From an uncultured Chlorobiaceae bacterium (GTDB lineage: Bacteria; Bacteroidota; Chlorobiia; Chlorobiales; Chlorobiaceae), in assembly GCA_903824295.1 (NCBI GenBank), contig CAIJWE010000128.1, positions 1-56,693 on the forward strand: a stretch of DNA of 56,693 nucleotides. The letters are read 5' to 3'. The translations under genes and the position numbers were made by a program. Numbering within the stretch: position 1 is the stretch's first letter; every line of letters begins with the position of its first letter. This document shows positions 18,789-28,658 of this stretch, piece by piece. The notes under the pieces are model-generated. The model worked only from the letters and a program-made list of their open reading frames with translations. It was not told the origin of the DNA and searched no databases.

Positions 18789-19814
18789 ATGAATCCCTAT
18801 TCGAACATGCCGGAAAAATCATTCTGGCGTTCCGCCATCGCAGAGGTACACTATGCCGATATTGCCGATATCTGGACACCGTTTCCATTGAGTCGCACTG
18901 ACAAAATAGCGACGGCCGGCAGTTGTTTTGCTCAGCATATCGGAAAAAACCTGCTCAACCGGGGAGCCAATTACATGGATAGGGAGCCTGCTCCAGCCTT
19001 CTTACTCGATGTATCGGTTGCTCGCAGGTTCGGCTATAGCATTTATTCTTGCCGGTATGGCAATATTTATACTACACGTCAATTGCTGCAGTTATTTGAT
19101 GAGGCTCATGGGCAGAGGGTACCTTTGGAGCGGGTATGGGCAAAGGATGGGAGGTATTATGATGCCTTACGGCCAAGTATCGATCCTGTCGGCCAGGATA
19201 ACGCTGAAACCGTTTTGGCTCTTCGTGACCTGCATTTGACAATGGTACGGCAGATGTTTGCTGACCTGGATGTTTTTGTGTTTACCATGGGCCTGACTGA
19301 AGGGTGGGAGTACATTGAAGACAGTACAATGTACCCTATGGCTCCCGGAACGTTGTGTGGGGCTTTCGATGCCAAGCAGTATGCGTTCAGGAATTTGAAG
19401 TATAGCGATGTGCTTGATGATTTGAAGGCATTCTGGGGCCAATTAAAACTGGTCAATCCGAAAGCACGGATGCTGTTGACTGTATCACCGGTTCCTTTGA
19501 CGGCAACAGCAACCGAAAACCATGTTCTTGTTGCTACAACATATTCAAAATCAGTGTTACGGGGAGTTGCCGGTGAACTCGCAAATGAATTTGATGATAT
19601 TTATTATTTCCCTTCTTATGAAATCATTAGTTCGCATCCATCGCGAGGCATGTTTTTCGACCCGAATTTAAGAACGGTCAACGATTTTGGAGTTGATTTT
19701 GTGATGAATCACTTCTTTTCTGGTGATTTGGCGAAGCTGTTTCCGAAGAACGGTTTGCCTGAAGTATCAGGTCTTGACGTAATGTGTGATGAGAGTTTGC
19801 TGGATAGGCATTGA
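18789..19814 (+). CDS. GSCFA domain protein
   Basis: A 341-residue protein carrying the motif that names the family: TAGSCFAQHIGKNLLNRG near residue 40. Further conserved patches are FTMGLTEGWE near 165 and LLTVSPVPLTATATENHVLV near 233, with a His-rich SSHPSRGMFFDPNLRTVNDF end. GSCFA proteins are related to SGNH hydrolases and acyltransferases, so modification of the capsule by acyl groups is a reasonable guess. It starts 15 bases after the preceding gene and is certainly part of the locus. Confidence 0.82.
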   Translation: MNPYSNMPEKSFWRSAIAEVHYADIADIWTPFPLSRTDKIATAGSCFAQHIGKNLLNRGANYMDREPAPAFLLDVSVARRFGYSIYSCRYGNIYTTRQLLQLFDEAHGQRVPLERVWAKDGRYYDALRPSIDPVGQDNAETVLALRDLHLTMVRQMFADLDVFVFTMGLTEGWEYIEDSTMYPMAPGTLCGAFDAKQYAFRNLKYSDVLDDLKAFWGQLKLVNPKARMLLTVSPVPLTATATENHVLVATTYSKSVLRGVAGELANEFDDIYYFPSYEIISSHPSRGMFFDPNLRTVNDFGVDFVMNHFFSGDLAKLFPKNGLPEVSGLDVMCDESLLDRH

Positions 19815-19926
19815 ATTCGCATACTACTCTTCCGTCGTCGGCTGTGATATCAAACAGTTTTGTTAGAACCATCATCAATGGTCGCCTATAAGTCTTACAG
19901 TCTCATACGGCTATTAAATTAATGAA

Positions 19927-21396
19927 GTGCAACGAATCGGAATGCGCTCTCTATTCTTTTATTACCAGATCACCAAAAATCGCTTTGCCCATGCCCTGGC
20001 AGCTTTTGGCGATTTCCCCCGGATTCGTAATCCCTACGTTCAGTATGCCTCCTATCGTCTTGGATTGTATCATACGGTTGCCAGTACTCCACTCTTTACA
20101 AGTAAAAACTGGAGAGGGGGATTCGCACGAGCGGTTTCTTTGTCGGCATGCGGATGCCATGAAGAATTAAAGGCGCAAGTCCATTCATGGCTCAATACAG
20201 GCGTATGCGACGAACAGAAAGCAAATCTTGCTGATTGTCTGGCGCCTTTTCAACCTGAACTGGCTCATGAAATACTGCAAGGGATTGCAGCGCCTGTGGC
20301 GTTACGTTCAGCGATCTGTTTAAGAGTCGGCCAGAACGAGCGAGCTCGGAAAATCTTGGCTGATCATCTAACATCTCATTCCGATACGGTGAACCCGGAA
20401 GCTTGGCTGTACTATAGCAATGCATCTCAAGCGCTCTCTTCGATTGAAAAACTCGAGAATTTGAACAAATTTCTGGATGCATATCAGCTCCCGAGATTGC
20501 GAATGATCGACGAATTATCTCCTCCTGGTCCAATGAATGTGCAATCAACTGAAGATTATCCGGTTGTATGCGGACCACTCGTTACCGTGCTGATGACTGC
20601 TTACAATTCTGCAGAGAGAATTTCATCAGCGATCCGATCTGTGTTGACCCAGAGCTATCGCAATATCGAACTGATCGTCATCGACGATGCCAGTAGTGAT
20701 ATGACGGGCAATATAGTCAAGACGATTATGGAAGATGACAAGCGGGTCAAATATGTGTGTTTGCCGTGTAATGTGGGTACTTATGTTGCTAAAGGGATTG
20801 GGTTGTTCTATGCTCATGGGGAATTCATAACCTGTCACGACTCCGACGACTGGTCGCATCCCTTGAAAATCGAGCGACAGGTCAAGCCATTACTGAAAAA
20901 CAGGAAGCTGATTTGCACCACATCCGATTGGGTTCGTATGCAGGATGATGGCACTTATTATGCCCGTCCAGTACACCCCTTGCAGCGGTTCAATCCTTCT
21001 TCGCCGCTTTTCCGGCGTAAGGAGGTGCTTGAAACCACCGGTGCATGGGATTGTGTTCGAACGGGTGCGGACAGCGAGTTTATCGCCCGCCTTAAACTGG
21101 TTTTCGGGAGGAATGCCGTGCTGAAAATCCGGCAGCCGCTCGCTTTCGGTTCGCATCGGTCGGGTTCTCTGATGACCTCTCCGGAAACCGGTTACAGCTC
21201 ATCGGGAATATCACCGTCGCGTCTTGCTTACTGGGAGTCATGGACCTACTGGCATATAGCCGAACTCAGGGCAAAAAGAAAACCGCGAATGCCCGGTCTG
21301 ATGGAAGAAAGAGCATTTTCTGCCCCTTCCGGCATAACGGTACCTCATCTGTACATCTCACAAAATCTGGAAGAAGTTGAAAGGGAATTCTTTTAG
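19927..21396 (+). CDS. Family 2 glycosyltransferase with helical N-terminal domain
   Basis: A 489-residue protein. Residues 1-200 are helical and resemble a TPR-like scaffold. The GT-A domain begins near 220: VTVLMTAYNSAERISSAIRS, VIDDASSDMTG, and the metal-binding HDSDDWSHPLKIE. ETTGAWDCVRTGADSEF in the second half also has a counterpart in the 1059-residue protein (GSWDCIRFGADSEI), so the two are paralogous. The frame begins with GTG at 19927; ATG at 19942 is an equally good start and neither has a strong ribosome binding site. It probably extends the capsule backbone. Confidence 0.85.
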   Translation: MQRIGMRSLFFYYQITKNRFAHALAAFGDFPRIRNPYVQYASYRLGLYHTVASTPLFTSKNWRGGFARAVSLSACGCHEELKAQVHSWLNTGVCDEQKANLADCLAPFQPELAHEILQGIAAPVALRSAICLRVGQNERARKILADHLTSHSDTVNPEAWLYYSNASQALSSIEKLENLNKFLDAYQLPRLRMIDELSPPGPMNVQSTEDYPVVCGPLVTVLMTAYNSAERISSAIRSVLTQSYRNIELIVIDDASSDMTGNIVKTIMEDDKRVKYVCLPCNVGTYVAKGIGLFYAHGEFITCHDSDDWSHPLKIERQVKPLLKNRKLICTTSDWVRMQDDGTYYARPVHPLQRFNPSSPLFRRKEVLETTGAWDCVRTGADSEFIARLKLVFGRNAVLKIRQPLAFGSHRSGSLMTSPETGYSSSGISPSRLAYWESWTYWHIAELRAKRKPRMPGLMEERAFSAPSGITVPHLYISQNLEEVEREFF

Positions 21397-21420
21397 TCAT
21401 CAAATTACAATCTTACTATT

Positions 21421-22272
21421 ATGCTTCCACGCATTCTGATCCTCATGGCGCTGCTTATGATGAACAGTGCTATTTCTTTGAGAGCAGAAAACGTTTTTTC
21501 CAACTGGAAAGATGATGTTCAGGAAACCGGTTGGGAAACAGGGACGGCGTTTGCGTCAATGACGGCCCTCGGTTTGAGCAGTTGGGACTGGGGCAGCAGT
21601 AAATCATTCCGGTGGAATCCGGAAGGGTGGTTTGGAGATGATACCGGATCAGGCGGCGCAGACAAGCTTGGTCATGCGTTTACAAGCTACTCCCTTACCG
21701 GTGTTTTTGCTGATCGCCTGATTCGGAAAGGCCGCTCTCCGGAACGCGCTGGCCTGAGTGCAGCGCTCACCACTCAGGCAATTATGTTCTATGTTGAGTT
21801 TTTTGATGCGTATTCCAACGATCATGGATTTTCCTGGGAGGATTGCGTGATGAACCTTTCAGGGACAGGTTTTGCCGTGGCCAGAACAATCATTCCCGGA
21901 TTGCATGATCTTGTGGATTATCGTATGGAGTACGACCCTTCAGGTTACAATGGCTTCCGACCGTTTTCTGATTACTCCGGGCAGAAATATCTGCTGGTAT
22001 TGAAGCTGAGTGGTATTGATGCCCTGTCATCAACCCCGTTGCGTTTTGTGGAGCTGCAAGGTGGGTACTACACTCGCGGATATTCCAAAAGGGAGGAGGC
22101 GGAGGGTCTTGAAGCTTCCCGGCACGGTTTTGTTGGTATCGGGATCAATCTTGGAGAGTTGCTTTTGGGTCACCGTGAACGGCGTGAACCGGAATTGAAA
22201 AATGCAGGACGTATGTTTTTTGAGTACATCCAGCTTCCCCACACTTCGTTGCAGGCCTCAGAAAAGTTCTGA
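21421..22272 (+). CDS. DUF2279 (YfiM-like) secreted protein
   Basis: A 283-residue exported protein with a cleavable signal (MLPRILILMALLMMNSAIS-LRAE). The mature part shows the DUF2279 pattern: GSGGADKLGHAFTSYSLT near 75 and EFFDAYSNDHGFSWEDCVMN near 125, with short hydrophobic helices that may insert in a membrane. A C-terminal stretch with alternating aromatic residues (RFVELQGGYYTRGY) suggests beta strands of an outer-membrane barrel. It lies between capsule genes and may help anchor or assemble the polymer at the outer membrane, which is inference. The family's activity is unknown. Confidence 0.75.
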   Translation: MLPRILILMALLMMNSAISLRAENVFSNWKDDVQETGWETGTAFASMTALGLSSWDWGSSKSFRWNPEGWFGDDTGSGGADKLGHAFTSYSLTGVFADRLIRKGRSPERAGLSAALTTQAIMFYVEFFDAYSNDHGFSWEDCVMNLSGTGFAVARTIIPGLHDLVDYRMEYDPSGYNGFRPFSDYSGQKYLLVLKLSGIDALSSTPLRFVELQGGYYTRGYSKREEAEGLEASRHGFVGIGINLGELLLGHRERREPELKNAGRMFFEYIQLPHTSLQASEKF

Positions 22273-22282
22273 CAAAGCAACG

Positions 22283-24373
22283 ATGCTGATAAAACTGCCA
22301 CCAGAAAGCCGCATTGGGGTGTTTTCCCGGGGGATCCTTCGTATTCCATTTCTTGATGTTCTGCTTGGACACAAGCCTTGCCGTGCATGGGAAACACCGG
22401 TCAGCACCCTATCGGCCATTGCAGGCTGGGGCCTGAGGCAAACCACTCGACGCGCAAGGCTTTTTGCTGAAAAGCATCACCTTCCTTATCTCTCTCTTGA
22501 GGACGGATTTCTGCGTTCCTGGGGAACCGGAGACCGTTACCCGCCCTTGTCTATCGTCATTGATGGTGTGGGCATCTATTATGACGGCACAAGACCGTCG
22601 GCAATTGAGATGCTCCTGAACAGTGAAGCTGATCTCCTGTCCGGCATTGAAGAGGATGTGCGGCGGGCAAGAGCATTACTGCTCGGCCATCGTCTGAGCA
22701 AATACAACCATGCTCCTGGACTTAAAGCTGGAGCGCTTCGGGATAATGACAGGAAACGGGTACTGGTAATAGATCAGACCGCTGGTGATATGAGTATTTC
22801 GCTGGGACTTGCCGGAGCACAGACGTTTGCAGAGATGTTGTCTCTCGCAAGAGATGAAAACCCTGACGCGACGATCTATGTGAAAACCCATCCGGAAGTC
22901 TCTTCAGGCAGAAAGCAGGGGCATTTCGATCACCTCGGTAACGATGAGCGGACGGTTGTGCTGCGCGACGCAATCAACCCGATCACTCTTATAGGTGAAA
23001 TGGACCGGGTCTATTGTGTCAGTTCGACGATGGGCTTCGAAGCTTTGCTTGTCGGAAAACCGGTTACCTGCCTTGGAATGCCATGGTATGCAGGGTGGGG
23101 TGTGACTGACGATCGCCAGACCTCTTTACGCAGAACCCGCAGGCGCAGGGTCGATGAGTTGTTCGCTGCGGCATATTTTCATTATACACGATATCTTGAT
23201 CCGGTTACACTGAAGCGCGGAACCATTTTTGATGTGATCGAGTGGCTTGTGCGGCAGCAGGTGATGGGCGATACATATCCGGGACGGATGATTTGTTTTG
23301 GATTTCGGCGCTGGAAAGCTGCCAATCTCAAACCGATGCTCTCCCTGAATCCGGACAAGGTGAGATTTGTTCGTGATCGCAATGCTATTGAGCAGCTTGA
23401 TCCGGGTGTTGATGATGCACTTGTTGTATGGGGGCAGCATGTTTCACGTGAGCTGCAGCCGCTGGTCAAAAAAGATGCTTTGCGACTGCTGCGCATGGAG
23501 GATGGCTTTGTGCGTTCCGTGGGTTTGGGTTCCGATCTTATTCGTCCGCTCTCTGTTGTGATTGACGCGCGGGGTATCTATTTCGACCCGTCACAGCCGT
23601 CTGATCTCGAGCATCTGCTGAACACTGAAATGTTTTCTGCCGAAGAGCTGTCGAGAGCAAGTCGGGTTCGCGAGTACATTGTTGAACACGCAATTACAAA
23701 ATACAATATCGAAGCTCATCAAAAAGCGCTCTGGCATGCAAACCGAAGAGCGGTGGTATTGGTACCGGGGCAGGTGGAGGATGATGCTTCGATTCGTCTT
23801 GGATGCAAAACTATCCGTACTAATCTCGGACTGCTGCAAGCTGTACGGGAAGCCCGGCCTGACGGCTTTATTGTGTATAAGCCTCATCCTGATGTGACGA
23901 GTGGTAATCGTGCCGGAAAGCTGGCTATGGCCGATGCCTTGCGGTGGGCTGATTATGTTGAAACAAGCGTTTCGGTTGTGAGCTGTATTGAAAGTTGTGA
24001 CGAGGTGCATACCATGACTTCACTGACTGGCTTTGACGCACTGCTCAGAGGCCGGCATGTGGTGACTTACGGGCAGCCATTTTATGCCGGTTGGGGACTG
24101 ACTGATGACCGGATGAAAACGGGGGAGGCTTTTGCCAGGCGTCAGAGGTGCCTGGGCATTGATGAACTGGTGGCAGGGGCTTTGCTTCGTTATCCAATCT
24201 ACTGGGACTGGGATCTGAACGGCTATACATCCTGTGAGGGGGTGCTGTACCGTATCATCAAGATGCGAGACTCCCTTGAGCGAAGTGGTCGGCTTGAGAA
24301 ACTGCGGTTCGGGTACGTTCGGCGACAGTGGAGAAAGATCGGCATTCTCCTCGCTTCGACAAAAAGGCATTAA
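22283..24373 (+). CDS. kpsC: Capsule beta-Kdo transferase, KpsC type (two catalytic modules)
   Basis: A 696-residue protein built from two related halves, as in KpsC, which alternately makes beta-2,4 and beta-2,7 Kdo linkages to build the poly-Kdo linker on lysophosphatidylglycerol. Paired motifs are EDGFLRSWGTG and EDGFVRSVGLGSD; YVKTHPEVSSG and VYKPHPDVTSGNRAG; CLGMPWYAGWGVTDDR and TYGQPFYAGWGLTDDR. Both modules keep their key His and acidic residues, so both should be active. The start ATG 22283 follows the preceding stop by ten bases; the longer frame to 22202 overlaps the DUF2279 gene and is rejected. It closes the capsule locus. Confidence 0.9.
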   Translation: MLIKLPPESRIGVFSRGILRIPFLDVLLGHKPCRAWETPVSTLSAIAGWGLRQTTRRARLFAEKHHLPYLSLEDGFLRSWGTGDRYPPLSIVIDGVGIYYDGTRPSAIEMLLNSEADLLSGIEEDVRRARALLLGHRLSKYNHAPGLKAGALRDNDRKRVLVIDQTAGDMSISLGLAGAQTFAEMLSLARDENPDATIYVKTHPEVSSGRKQGHFDHLGNDERTVVLRDAINPITLIGEMDRVYCVSSTMGFEALLVGKPVTCLGMPWYAGWGVTDDRQTSLRRTRRRRVDELFAAAYFHYTRYLDPVTLKRGTIFDVIEWLVRQQVMGDTYPGRMICFGFRRWKAANLKPMLSLNPDKVRFVRDRNAIEQLDPGVDDALVVWGQHVSRELQPLVKKDALRLLRMEDGFVRSVGLGSDLIRPLSVVIDARGIYFDPSQPSDLEHLLNTEMFSAEELSRASRVREYIVEHAITKYNIEAHQKALWHANRRAVVLVPGQVEDDASIRLGCKTIRTNLGLLQAVREARPDGFIVYKPHPDVTSGNRAGKLAMADALRWADYVETSVSVVSCIESCDEVHTMTSLTGFDALLRGRHVVTYGQPFYAGWGLTDDRMKTGEAFARRQRCLGIDELVAGALLRYPIYWDWDLNGYTSCEGVLYRIIKMRDSLERSGRLEKLRFGYVRRQWRKIGILLASTKRH

Positions 24374-24615
24374 AGGGAGGCTCTCAGAATTGGGAGCTTA
24401 CAGTACGGTGGCAAGCCCTGACAATCCTTGCTAACTTCCGTGTAACACATTTGTTATTAGCGTAAAATTGATTATTCTTAAAAGGCCTTTGGTTGGATGG
24501 TAATGATGACAAGTGCGCGCTTGGGCTCCTGTATGGAGTAGCATACCCCGATTGCAAGAAGTATCATATTGCACAAGGTAAGTCCGGAATTTTCTACCTC
24601 CCGAAAATCACTGAT

Positions 24616-27423
24616 ATGGCTGATTCTTTAAACATTTCACCACCATCATCTCCCCGCCATTACATCATTGTTGTTCATGGTATTGGTGAACAAAAGCTGA
24701 ACACCACGATTCCTCCATTGGTGCATCGATTTGCCGAGGTGCGCCAAAAAAAAAGTGACAATTTTTACGAGGTTATTCTTCCTGCCACGCAATCTTCTCA
24801 TTCTGTCCGTTCAGACACCGAGCAGCATGGATGGGCGGAATATCGGGGGATTTCAGTGGAGGAGAAGGAGAGTGTCGAGGATTTTGACGGTTCGCCAGCG
24901 ACCGAGACATCGGGAGAGAACTTCCGCTTTGTTGAGCTTTACTGGCAGGATATTCTGCAACGTCATCAGGAACTCTTTGCATCTGAGACCGAAGTTTGGG
25001 CAAAGGCACTGCTCAACCGTCTTGGTGACAAATCCATAACGCCGGCCGAATGGCTTCCCTCCTGGGCCGTCCCGATGTTGCAATCCATTGTCAATACCGC
25101 AGTTCCTCTCAAAAAAATGCTGGTGCTGAAGTATGCGCCGCAGGTAAAGATGATTTTTGACGGTTTTCTCGGTGATGTGCATCTCTATGGAGATTATGCC
25201 CGCACCCGTGGTGAGGCTGTTCGGCATTTTCATCTTGAGCTCGACAAAATCATCTTCAATGACTTTCTTGATTGGCGGATACGTGAGCTTGCCGCAAGCA
25301 GGCTTAACGGTGGAGAGTTCTCTCCCGGGTATTACCAGAAACCCGATTTAACCGTTATTGCTCACAGTCTTGGCGGTATCATGAGTTTTGATGCCCTTGT
25401 CTATGCTTTTGTCAAAGAGGAGATACGGGCGGCATCGGCCGAAAGCATCAGGTTTTCTTCAAGTCTGCCTTTTTTAGGTTATAGCGCACCACTTAACGAC
25501 GAAGAGCGTATTGATGAAATAAAGCGACAAAGGATTAATGCCTTTGTTCAGGATGTAGAAGATTTCTTTACCCTGAAGGTGATTAATGAGGTAAGAATTT
25601 CTGAATACAGAAAGGTCTTCAAAAAGCTTTACCATGCACTGACTGAGAGCCATACCCTTGATGAAGAGAGAGCAGAACTCCTTAAAGCGCTGAATCATGA
25701 ACTGGGTGGTTTTTTACCGATCTCTTTATGGCTTGCCCGGTTTGATGATAAAGAACCTGCAACAGAACCCTCCGCGGTAAAAAGTTTTTTCGGCAGGGTA
25801 AAGGAGGCCGTCATTTCGTTCAAACAGCAAGAACCGAATGAAGACGATATCCTCAAGAATGAACGAATCAGAAGTGCAGTAGAAAAAATAGTTGGCAATG
25901 ATCTCCGAAAGATTGAGGATTTCATCATCGAGAAGATTATAGACAAAAAGAAGGGGACGGAGGTGCTTCTTGGTGAAATATCCGCCCTTGTACAAGTTGA
26001 CAAGATCATCATTGGCCAATTTGAAGAGGTTGTTGCAGAGATAGGGAGCCGATGCCGGCACTATTGGACAAATTTTCTGGATGGATTCTCTGAACCTGGA
26101 GATGCCGCTTCTGCATTGATGAGTCAAGATATTTTGGATGAACCGCCTCAATTTCACGGATTCACCCCGAACGGAATACCGCTTCTTCTTTGGCGTAAGC
26201 AGATAAAAAATTATATCACGTTTGGCGCTCCCATCGACAAGTATGTGGCGATGTGGCATCAAAACTACCTGCATCTTGGTCTGAACATCAAAGGGTACAC
26301 AACACCGGCCAGGTGGCTTCTGCCAGGCGAATGCCAATTTGATTTTCCTGAATCACTCAATTGCAGAACAATAAGTCATTACAATTTCTGTGATGAGCAG
26401 GATCCTGTCGGTCACCACCTCGACATGACCCGGCGGACGAGCATGTATCGAAAGATATTCAGTACAGCCGATACGGCAAGGCGTGATGTTGTGTATCGAC
26501 GCTACGCGGTACCTGGACTTGCGCATATCATGTATTGGCAGGATGGTGAGCTCTTCAGGGGAATACTCCGTGAAATTCTTGACAGAAAACCGATTGGGGA
26601 TGGTGAAGTTGGCACCTCCTCATTTTTCATACGCAGTGAGTTCCAGAACAGGAAAAACGCTCGGAGTCAGGGTATGGTATGGGCTTATTTCCGGATACCG
26701 TTCATCGCCTCCCTCATTACAGGTGTGATCATTGCGCTCGGCATTCGTGCCTGGATTTCGACTGAGACCATAACCATGATCATGTTATTTCTGAGCGCTG
26801 TTTTATTGTGGACCATGCCTCCGTTTTTAACCTATTACAAGGAAAAAACAAGTTTTGAGGGGGTGCGTCAGTCGCCATTCAAGTTGTTCTTCAAGATGAT
26901 TGCTGCTCCCGGAATCTTTTCAAGACTTATTGTTGCGGCGGTTGAATGGAGAAGAATACTGGCCAATCAGAGCGAGGGAGAGCCTGGTGATACTGATGAA
27001 CGCACTCGTCGCTCATTCCAGAAGAGGGGTGAGGCGTGGGCGTTGGGTACGTTGTGGCCGTTTGCATGGCGTTGCTCCCTGAGGATGATCATAACCGCTT
27101 TTCTGCTTGTATCGGCCATCCATTTCAGGGATGATGGGGTAAGTGGTGTCAAAGGAGCGATCAACTCTGTCACCTCTTCTTCAGGAAGCGTGATGCATGG
27201 TGTTCTTTCGGTAAAGTCGCCTGTAGAGCCGCTGATGGCGTCAGGAACAGTGACCGGAATTGCGCCGAAACAAGAGCCGGAGGCACAAGAGCCAAATGCC
27301 AAAGCTGTTGTTTACGGTGTTATAAGCTTTCTGCTCGTTTATATGCTGTCGCTGATAGCTGTTTCAGCTCAGTACATCATCTTGAAAATCAAATATGCTG
27401 AAAAAAACAGGATATTGGAGTGA
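24616..27423 (+). CDS. Large membrane-anchored alpha/beta hydrolase of unknown substrate
   Basis: A 935-residue protein from ATG 24616 (an upstream in-frame start at 24493 adds a poorly conserved stretch). The hydrolase core opens with YIIVVHGIGEQ near residue 16. The nucleophile elbow is VIAHSLGGIMSFDAL, near residue 248, and candidate acid and base occur far downstream in FCDEQDPVGHHLD and GLAHIMYWQDGEL. Between them is a roughly 300-residue charged helical insertion. The C-terminal third has about four membrane helices in two pairs, flanked by basic loops. It resembles no characterised lipase closely. It follows the capsule locus by about 240 bases in the same direction but need not belong to it. 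Confidence 0.65.
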   Translation: MADSLNISPPSSPRHYIIVVHGIGEQKLNTTIPPLVHRFAEVRQKKSDNFYEVILPATQSSHSVRSDTEQHGWAEYRGISVEEKESVEDFDGSPATETSGENFRFVELYWQDILQRHQELFASETEVWAKALLNRLGDKSITPAEWLPSWAVPMLQSIVNTAVPLKKMLVLKYAPQVKMIFDGFLGDVHLYGDYARTRGEAVRHFHLELDKIIFNDFLDWRIRELAASRLNGGEFSPGYYQKPDLTVIAHSLGGIMSFDALVYAFVKEEIRAASAESIRFSSSLPFLGYSAPLNDEERIDEIKRQRINAFVQDVEDFFTLKVINEVRISEYRKVFKKLYHALTESHTLDEERAELLKALNHELGGFLPISLWLARFDDKEPATEPSAVKSFFGRVKEAVISFKQQEPNEDDILKNERIRSAVEKIVGNDLRKIEDFIIEKIIDKKKGTEVLLGEISALVQVDKIIIGQFEEVVAEIGSRCRHYWTNFLDGFSEPGDAASALMSQDILDEPPQFHGFTPNGIPLLLWRKQIKNYITFGAPIDKYVAMWHQNYLHLGLNIKGYTTPARWLLPGECQFDFPESLNCRTISHYNFCDEQDPVGHHLDMTRRTSMYRKIFSTADTARRDVVYRRYAVPGLAHIMYWQDGELFRGILREILDRKPIGDGEVGTSSFFIRSEFQNRKNARSQGMVWAYFRIPFIASLITGVIIALGIRAWISTETITMIMLFLSAVLLWTMPPFLTYYKEKTSFEGVRQSPFKLFFKMIAAPGIFSRLIVAAVEWRRILANQSEGEPGDTDERTRRSFQKRGEAWALGTLWPFAWRCSLRMIITAFLLVSAIHFRDDGVSGVKGAINSVTSSSGSVMHGVLSVKSPVEPLMASGTVTGIAPKQEPEAQEPNAKAVVYGVISFLLVYMLSLIAVSAQYIILKIKYAEKNRILE

Positions 27424-27583
27424 TGAGCTGAGTGGCTGTTGTCGACTTGTGCTGTTGGGTGATTGTTCAGTCATGGAAATCATTTACGGGGCGGTGAGTA
27501 ATGAAGCATAATGCCGAACTGGAGCTCGGCGTTCTCGGGGAAAAGCCTGTGGATGCCTGAATATTGGGATCGTTATATCCGCA

Positions 27584-27957
27584 ATGAAGAACATCAGCGT
27601 GATCTGCATTTCGTTTCATATCGCGGAGCATGCAATGCGTTATCCATTTAAAAAAGAGTATACCGTGCACTACCACTTTTATCTTTGCAATGAGAGTGGC
27701 GAGCAATTTACCTCATCTGAGCTTGACGAGATGAATCTGGTTCAGGTCTACAATCAGTATCGTGATGAGCATAACCTGCCGTTTCCGGAAGAGATACGAG
27801 CGATACGGCAAACCTATGGCCTTTAGTCTGCGAGAATGGCAGACGTTCTTGGGTTGGGCGCAAATACCTACCGAAACGATGAGCAGAGTGAGGTTCCCAG
27901 CGATTCGAATGCTCGTCTTATACAGCTCGCTCAAAATCCGGAAGAATTTAAGATATG
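27584..27957 (+). pseudogene. MqsA/YgiT-like HTH antitoxin pseudogene
   Basis: The first frame reads YHFYLCNESGEQFTSSELDE, VYNQYRDEHNLPFPEEIRAI and RQTYGL, then a TAG at 27824. Beyond the stop the same frame continues with SARMADVLGLGANTYRNDEQ and SDSNARLIQLAQNPEEF. Together they match the C-terminal DNA-binding part of two-domain antitoxins whose HTH has the pattern FPEEI-AIR-YGLSA-KMS-LGLG-N-YR-YE-GEVPS. The N-terminal part of the zinc-binding domain is degraded, and the end is cut short. No intact toxin partner is adjacent. Confidence 0.7.
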
Positions 27958-28196
27958 CTTTTATTGATTATTGTTGTTGTGCCGTACGTACGATTGCAAA
28001 AAGGAGGAGAGTACAAACACACATGGAAGAGTATGATTGCAAGAAGTTGAACTTTATGGTGTTCGACTCTTGTTCATTTCTGACGTACGCACTGGCTTTT
28101 GCATTCCCCCGCACCTTGTGGCACTTCTGACTTCAAAGAGCCTGCGTTTGCACATGTAATCTATTGTATTTTTAACCCCAAAACAGGAGAAATGCC

Positions 28197-28658
28197 ATGA
28201 AAAAAAGTTGTATTGCAGGACTGCTTGCCATGATGATGATGTTGTTGGCCTTTGGCGTGAGAGCTGAGGCCGCAGGATGGGTAACTGATTTTGCACAGGC
28301 GTCAAAAACAGCCAAAAAGTCAGGCAAGTACATGCTGGTCGATTTCAGTGGCTCTGACTGGTGCGGCTGGTGCCAAAAACTTGAGGCTGAAGTGTTTAGC
28401 AAGCCGGAGTTCAAGCAATACGCCAAAAAGAATTTAATCTGTGTCTTGGTGGATTTTCCGCAGTCCAAGTATCAGAGCAATGATCAGAAAGCAAAGAACC
28501 AGCAGTTGTCGACGCAATATGCCATAGAGGGCTATCCAACGGTTCTCATTTTGTCGCCGAGTGGCCAACTTGTTGCGACAACAGGATATCAGGATGGTGG
28601 CGCTCTCAAGTATGTCAATTATTTGAAACAGGTTATAAGTGAGCATAAGCGCAAATAG
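28197..28658 (+). CDS. Periplasmic thioredoxin-like protein
   Basis: A 153-residue exported protein with a Sec signal (MKKSCIAGLLAMMMMLLAFG, cleavage near AEA). The thioredoxin fold includes YMLVDFSGSDWCGWCQKLE, whose WCGWC is a CxxC redox centre, and GYPTVLILSPSGQ with the cis-Pro. This form, with GSDWC-WC and a KLE-EVF helix, is the thioredoxin-7/DUF255-like class found in the periplasm. It probably reduces or isomerises disulfides in exported proteins. AGGAG sits eight bases before ATG. The gene stands alone. Confidence 0.85.
   Translation: MKKSCIAGLLAMMMMLLAFGVRAEAAGWVTDFAQASKTAKKSGKYMLVDFSGSDWCGWCQKLEAEVFSKPEFKQYAKKNLICVLVDFPQSKYQSNDQKAKNQQLSTQYAIEGYPTVLILSPSGQLVATTGYQDGGALKYVNYLKQVISEHKRK

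Noticed and set aside
24493-24615. Upstream extension of the large hydrolase
   Set aside because: The added 41 residues look unlike the rest, and the ATG at 24616 gives a normal N-terminus just before the first conserved strand.
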